Program-made: the position numbers and the translations under genes
Assembly (NCBI GenBank): GCA_903813345.2
Contig: CAIIXF020000001.1
Span: 54,765,885 to 54,829,884 of the forward strand
Direction: 5' to 3'
DNA: 64,000 nucleotides
DNA from: Owenia fusiformis
Taxonomy: Eukaryota; Annelida; Polychaeta; Sabellida; Oweniidae
In this document: piece after piece, positions 61,001 to 64,000 of the stretch
Layout: each line of letters opens with the position of its first letter
Numbering within the stretch: the first letter of the stretch is position 1
Notes under the pieces: model-generated
What the model saw: only the letters and a program-made list of their open reading frames with translations
Database searches by the model: none
Told to the model about the DNA's origin: nothing

Positions 61001-62415
61001 TCTACTTCTCATCTTGGATAATGATACTCTACCTTTGGTCATTCTGTCAATTCTTTTATGACCAAATTCATATTTGGTTTTAGTATTTCTCTTTTGTGAA
61101 CCCTTAGTTTCATTTTTTAGGACATTTGGTCTCTTCCGAGGTATTCTATTTCCAGATTTATTTTCTCTGTATTTATCAGCCACAGCATTATCATTGTTGG
61201 TGTTCTTGAATTGATCTTTAGTTGTTGCCACTGACGTCAAATTCACCTTATTTGTAGTTGGGATGCTGATTTTTAAACTTGTCAAAGTTGAACCTTGTTT
61301 TGATTTCATTTTCCTCGACTCTGTTATTCTGTTAAAAGCTTGCCTTATTTGCGTTAATTTTGAATTAAACTGCCTATTTAATTGATTTAGTTTTCTTCTG
61401 TGACTTCTTTTCTGTGTTGGCACTCTTTCATTTTTCCTCAATGACTGTTTGTTACTTCTATATTTCTTTAACCTGTTGAAATATGACTTGACTCTTTTTT
61501 GATATTTTATTCTATTTTTCTTTTCTAATTCTGGTGTACCATTTTTTCGTCTAACTGTCATTCTTTTAATACTTTGAGATACCTCATTCCTTCTGGATTT
61601 CCTTCCAACAGTCCTTTGTCTTGATAATTTGGAACTCTTTCTTTGTTTCCCATTCTTATTCCTTTTAATATGAGATAAGTCTTTGTTAGTTTCCTTAATT
61701 TTTCTTCTAGAATTCTTATATGTTGAAGTACCTTTGGTTTGTTTTGTTATTTTGGGGGGTTTAGGACTTATATTTAGAGTAAGTTCAACATCAGAGTTTG
61801 CAGGATCAATTTTCTTTTGTAAAGAATTTACTAATTTGGTAACGTCTTTTGATCTATGATTATCTCCATTTCTTAATTCAGTATCAATTTTTCTCTTCAT
61901 GGAATTTAGGAGCTTGATCACATCATTTGTTAAATCAACCGCCTTGCCTTTTATTCCTAGAGAGGTTGCAGTTTTCTTTTTTACAGGAGGATATTCAATG
62001 TCCTCAACAAGAGAAGTTTGAAGTTTGATGATATCCTCAGATAAATTCTTGGTCACTCTGCCCATTTTTTCTGAAGAAGATGCAATCCTGTCTCTTATGG
62101 TACTTCCAGTAATATCCCTCCCTTTATAATTACTTTGACCTTTGAGCAATCCAGACCTACTTTTTCTCCAGAGTCGTTGCCTATTCCAATATACTTGTTG
62201 TTTAGGTTTTTTCCAAACTGTTTTTCTGTATTTATTGAATCTTTTATAATGTTTGCCTTGCTTCTTTAATTTTCTATGTTTTCTTTTCAAATATGTTGAA
62301 TAATGTTTTTCCCTATCTGCAGTTCTTTTAAATCTTTCTGGAATGACATGCCATCTATCTTTGAACGAGTACATTCTCATGCTGTCATTGTTGCTCAAAT
62401 GTTCAACATTTTGCT
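36347..62415 (-). CDS. Giant TSP1-Ig-EGF transmembrane protein with SH2-docking tail
   Basis: Nine exons join in phase on the minus strand into at least 4,219 residues; the signal-peptide exon is not seen. Residue numbers count from the first visible exon. Residues 1-2600 are Lys/Arg/His-rich repeats with a duplicated unknown module near 2090-2270. Three TSP1 domains follow at about 2600-2780, an Ig domain at 2784-2868, one EGF at 2872-2912 and one membrane helix (about 2918-2940) with WWMSR/AKKTK stop-transfer. A tail of about 1,275 residues follows. All ectodomain junctions are phase 1 except inside Ig (phase 2), typical of shuffled extracellular modules. The tail carries YVPM/YIEM/YLEM, YENV and 15 YxxP motifs, expected partners being PI3K p85, Grb2 and Crk/Nck SH2 domains once phosphorylated. 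No kinase is encoded. EGF spacing is not ERBB-ligand-like, so it is not a neuregulin despite Ig-EGF-TM order. I know no family with this architecture. Confidence 0.8.
36895..37530 (-). repeat. 54-bp coding repeat, YxxP array
   Basis: About 11 copies of a 54-bp (18-codon) unit within the tail exon, more uniform in the middle (37000-37180). I count 15 YxxP motifs: YGLP five times, YDEP five times, and YDDP, YELP, YGVP, YQGP and YNGP once each. Other tyrosines sit in YDES (twice), YDGL, YELS and YDEV. Acidic residues precede most tyrosines, a common kinase-substrate context. Confidence 0.85.
40891..40982 (-). CDS. Receptor exon, juxtamembrane tail
   Basis: 92 nt, acceptor CTATAG and donor GTAAGT, phase 2 in and phase 1 out. 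Encodes FIVAKKTKNNLVFGTL then acidic GEDSDPHDDFPDM. The Lys-rich start right after the membrane helix fits the positive-inside rule and sets the tail in the cytoplasm. Confidence 0.75.
42621..42714 (-). CDS. Receptor exon, transmembrane helix
   Basis: 94 nt, acceptor ATTTCAG and donor GTAAGG, phase 1 in and phase 2 out. It encodes NHSHT followed by LLLVIIVLVALLLFMFGSMV and SWWMS. It joins the EGF exon and the juxtamembrane exon exactly in frame, which is the key evidence that ectodomain and tail belong to one protein. Confidence 0.8.
42746..43680. repeat. 82-bp satellite array
   Basis: About 11 tandem copies of a unit of 82 bp, with small insertions of TATA, such as GACATAAAAGGTAGCAAATG followed by ACTATATTTGTGTGAAAG and GCAACAATATGACTGCAG. 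Degenerate copies reappear at 44405-44640 after a 0.7 kb interruption. The unit includes CACTTTTGGTGGTGACATAA, shared with the end of the transposon at 45295. Confidence 0.9.
43681..45290. other. Intron sequence with decayed satellite copies
   Basis: Intron of the receptor gene. It contains isolated remnants of the 82-bp unit (44405-44640) and a twice-occurring TATTACAAGAGTG motif (44090, 44236). No exon was found. Confidence 0.4.
45295..47753. mobile_element. Non-autonomous element with expanded minisatellite
   Basis: Starts with a terminal palindrome ATGTCACCAC-CAAAA-GTGGTGACAT and ends GGTGGTGACATTTTGTCATG. The head has GGCGTCCGGCGGTTGGC repeats and a tandem duplication of about 360 bp (45400 and 45755). 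The body is about 15 copies of a roughly 145-bp unit (TGTTCTCAGAAATTCAAATC, TTTGACCTTCAATGACC, GGTCAAAAAGGTC). No protein is encoded; open frames follow the repeat. TGTCACCACC ends on both sides suggest terminal inverted repeats. Confidence 0.65.
48163..48297 (-). CDS. Receptor exon, EGF domain
   Basis: 135 nt, acceptor CTTTTTCAG and donor GTAAGT, phase 1-1. It encodes CYSSPCLNGGKC, a 17-residue loop, then CECPPNYRGKYC preceded by an R. Cysteine spacing is C-x4-C-x5-C-x17-C-x-C-x8-C, the ordinary EGF fold. ERBB ligands have seven residues between the first two cysteines, so receptor-ligand function of the neuregulin type is unlikely. No calcium-binding consensus at the start. Confidence 0.85.
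48434..49300. mobile_element. Second, inverted copy of the TGTCACCACC element
   Basis: Begins ATGACAAAATGTCACCACCT, the reverse complement of the end of the element at 45295-47753. It continues with inverted, more diverged copies of the same unit (TTGAACTTCTGACAACTTG, GGTCATTGAAGGTCAAAT) and ends in degenerate head repeats near CACCAACCGTCGCCAC. It lies 0.7 kb from the first copy with the EGF exon between them. Confidence 0.65.
50422..51247. mobile_element. 826-bp near-complete palindrome (fold-back MITE)
   Basis: Outer ends GCGGATATCATGTGCGCAAG and inverse; central arms GTGCTACCTCTAAACAAG and CTTGTTTAGAGGTAGCAC about 40 bp apart (50801-50870). Similarity is visible through the whole of both arms, so nearly the entire element folds on itself. 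Not coding. Lies in the intron between the EGF and Ig exons. Confidence 0.7.
51461..51579 (-). CDS. Receptor exon, second half of Ig domain
   Basis: 119 nt, acceptor TTTTTAACAG and donor GTACAT, phase 2 in and phase 1 out. Encodes STLYILNATREDEGMYHCVV, holding the Ig E-strand (LYI) and the DxGxYxC motif of the F-strand. Confidence 0.8.
52361..52637. mobile_element. Short inverted-repeat element
   Basis: Ends TACTCCCAATAATTT and inverse of TACTCCCACTAATATTTG, with inner matching stretches (CTATTATATTTTGCG-like), about 277 bp. Intronic; class not determined. Confidence 0.4.
52659..52797 (-). CDS. Receptor exon, first half of Ig domain
   Basis: 139 nt, acceptor TATTTTGCAG and donor GTGTGT, phase 1 in and phase 2 out. 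Encodes EEGGETKLVCKHSIPN then IEVYWVSPKG: the B-strand Cys and the core Trp of an I-set/V-like Ig fold. A phase-2 intron inside the fold is common in Ig genes. Confidence 0.8.
53049..53231 (-). CDS. Receptor exon, third TSP1 domain
   Basis: 183 nt, phase 1-1, donor GTAAGA, acceptor TTTCAAAG (weak pyrimidine tract). Encodes WGSWLAWSFCPVTCG, ETRTRGC, KRETKPCIRHAC: the W-x2-W-x2-W core and six cysteines of a TSP1 repeat. An RGD tripeptide lies immediately before the first Trp. Confidence 0.85.
53926..54132 (-). CDS. Receptor exon, second TSP1 domain
   Basis: 207 nt, phase 1-1, donor GTAATT. Encodes WSEWQLWSGCSDSCGDGTKE, RRRTC and CNIQSC, then a Thr/Ser/Ala-rich linker (TTLSVATATTASSS) likely to be O-glycosylated. 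Confidence 0.85.
54457..62415 (-). CDS. Receptor giant exon: basic repeat region plus first TSP1
   Basis: A 7,959-nt exon (2,653 codons, no stop) between acceptor TTTGATTACAG and donor GTAAGG, phase 1-1. Residues 1-630 are Lys/Arg/Asn-rich. About 630-1500 hold roughly 20 units of 40-50 residues patterned on KGRNGLLPRKPRHSKKNTKH and WSKKSRKSKVAKHRHTAKRI, most uniform at 59.1-59.6 kb. About 1500-2050 are further basic, Asn-rich repeats. About 2090-2270 hold two copies of a folded-looking module. Then come KKHRF/GRKHK-rich segments and a TSP1 (WSNWGAWSLCTATCG) at 54460-54620. Open plus-strand frames at 58.6-60.5 kb are shadows. The polycationic part could bind sulfated glycans or other polyanions; that is inference. 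Dibasic sites are so frequent that proprotein processing is also conceivable. Confidence 0.8.
57900..60560 (-). repeat. Coding repeats of the basic region
   Basis: Imperfect units of about 130-150 bp, best conserved in four adjacent copies at 59050-59620 containing CCTATGCTTGGCCACCTTAC and TTTCCTTGGTAATAATCC on the plus strand. The reading frame is preserved throughout, so selection keeps them coding. Confidence 0.75.
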
Positions 62416-62853
62416 CTGTAATCAAAGATAAAATTCAATAAAAGTGACATATATCATTTAAAAACAATGGTAGCAGAACTAACTGTTTTACTAAGAAGTT
62501 TTATTGTCAGGTTCTTTTGACCATCATTAGAAACCTTTAAAATACTAAAATCAATGTAAAATTATGTCCTCATACCAGTCTGAAATTATCTTTGTAAAGA
62601 AAACATGACTGGCTACAGGCTAGTTTTCAAGCATTTTTCATATTAAAAGCATCAAGAAAGGTTTTATGGTTGCTTTTATAATAAATGACACATGGTATTT
62701 GATATCAGTGATGTGTCTTAGTATTTGTTCTGCAAAAATCAGTTGAAACAGGGTGTAGTATTGCTAATTTTGCTATATTTTTGTTCTCTTGCTTTTTTTG
62801 TAATGAAACTCTGACAACATAAGGAATATATATCAGACCTTATTCTAAAAACA

Positions 62854-63268
62854 TTAGAGAATTTTCATTATACGTATTGATTCTACTTATACGGATATGT
62901 ATACGTATGTTTATAAGTATAAGTTACAGATTAAAATCATGTTTTGTTATAAGTATAACATTAGAAACTTATATCAGGTTTGACCTACCGTTGAACCTTT
63001 GTATTCCGATTAAATAACATCAACAACGGCCGGTATAATGGACATAAAGTTCTAACACTATGTCACTGGGTGTTATGAATATCAATAATGTATGCGAGAC
63101 AATGAAAAAAAAGATAAGGTAACTTCTTACTTATAAACCCTGTTCTAACTGTAAAAAACGTATAGCCTAACGAATAGAGAGCGCAAGTTGTGATGACGTA
63201 TTACACAAAAGCCATACGTATAAGTATAAGTATAAGGGGGCCAATTACGTATAACGAAAATTCTCTAT
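62854..63268. mobile_element. Inverted-repeat MITE
   Basis: About 415 bp with inverted ends TAGAGAATTTTC(A/G)TTATACGTA and inner (G)TATACTTATA-type repeats; possible TA flanks. It sits upstream of the first visible receptor exon. Confidence 0.55.
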
Positions 63269-63756
63269 TTCCTGACAATCAACTTAGTTTTGACAAAGTT
63301 ATGGTTATTAGGGTAACCACTATCATAGGTATGCGGAGCAAAGTTCTGACATCACTTTAGGACAACATTTTGAATGCTGAAAGCGCTATCATGCATTACT
63401 GTTTAACTCTTGGAATGCAGTACAGTTACAAATAATCCATTCCATTCCAGAGTCACTTTCTGATCCATCTTCATTTCACAGGCCCAGGAAAAAAAATTAT
63501 TTCAAAATCATGCAGTTTTTCGCCATTCTGAGGACATTTCAAGTGATTTGGGCCAAAGTTCTGTAAAACCTCTTTAATTTTGGAAAAGTGGCACGGGCTT
63601 GACTTCAAGAGATGCTCAAAGTAGGCAGTATATTCCTGTCAGATGTACTTTTCATATTGAGATGGCATAGCTCTTGATTAGATAATACTCACGGTGTTAT
63701 AGCATGACAGATACGACAAGGCAATTGGCCAAATTTTGCGGTAACGATAACAAAAC

Positions 63757-63812
63757 ATGGCGGACGGGAAAGACAGCATGTCCTCTTTTTCGCCTGTAGG
63801 CAAGATTCACAG
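63757..63812 (+). CDS. Likely first coding exon of another gene
   Basis: ATG in a good context (AAAACATGGCG) opens MADGKDSMSSFSPVGKIHR and ends at donor GTAAGC (63813) in phase 2. The rest lies beyond the right edge. The product is not identifiable from 19 residues. It points away from the receptor gene, whose 5' end must lie between here and 62415, or beyond if the genes overlap. Confidence 0.45.
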
Positions 63813-64000
63813 GTAAGCTTTCCTTTTCAACTAGTTCCATTCGGTGATGCATATGTGAATGGTTATAAAGATTGAGTTAAATCTGTCGTGTGGTCTACAA
63901 GAAGCAGAATATAAGCTGTAAACCTACCCGGCTGAGATTTCGAAGTTCATAATTTTTAGTCCTTTTTCGTGTTTTCTTAGTATATGTGCCTCAGAGCCAC
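63813..64000 (+). other. Start of intron 1 of the right-edge gene
   Basis: Follows the GTAAGC donor; no further exon seen before the window ends. Confidence 0.4.

Overview
The window is nuclear DNA from an AT-rich, intron-rich animal genome, most likely a marine invertebrate. The reasons are spliced genes with standard GT/AG junctions, an animal-type glutaminase, TSP1, Ig and EGF modules, one LTR element and many small inverted-repeat transposons. I cannot name the phylum. Exon limits were read by eye from splice signals and checked by reading-phase continuity; no transcript data were used.

Layout. (1) 1285-3199, minus strand: 5' exons of a glutaminase (GLS) gene whose catalytic exons lie off the left edge. 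It has two candidate versions of exon 2. (2) 3.3-15.0 kb: mostly non-coding with small transposons (hAT-like at 11.1 kb, Tc1/mariner-like at 12.5 kb, an inverted-repeat element at 13.5 kb). (3) 15031-35990, plus strand: a small secreted cysteine-rich protein gene with a TATA box and three coding exons (15130, 27022, 34057), plus a possible alternative last exon at 35738. Its first intron holds a mariner-like element and a complete LTR retrotransposon (17860-26176) that encodes only Gag and protease. Its second intron holds a 3.1 kb fold-back element with satellite arms, a tRNA-derived SINE and other repeats. (4) 36347-62415, minus strand: nine exons that join in phase into one very large single-pass membrane protein of at least 4,219 residues. 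The order is a 2.6-kilo-residue Lys/Arg/His-rich region, three TSP1 domains, one Ig domain, one EGF domain, one membrane helix and a tail of about 1.28 kilo-residues. The tail is full of phosphotyrosine docking motifs (15 YxxP, four YxxM, several YxN). Its introns contain an 82-bp satellite, two inverted copies of a minisatellite-bearing transposon and an 826-bp palindrome. (5) 63757 onward, plus strand: a likely first coding exon of another gene, pointing away from the giant gene.

The strongest candidate for something undescribed is the giant receptor-like gene. Its tail combines a Cas-like YxxP array with PI3K-, Grb2- and Nck-type SH2 sites behind a TSP1/Ig/EGF ectodomain, so it looks built to recruit SH2 adaptors to the membrane. 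Second is the intact Gag-protease-only LTR element, which has no reverse transcriptase or integrase but has same-length LTRs, primer site, polypurine tract and target duplication. It looks like a recent insertion mobilised by a partner element.
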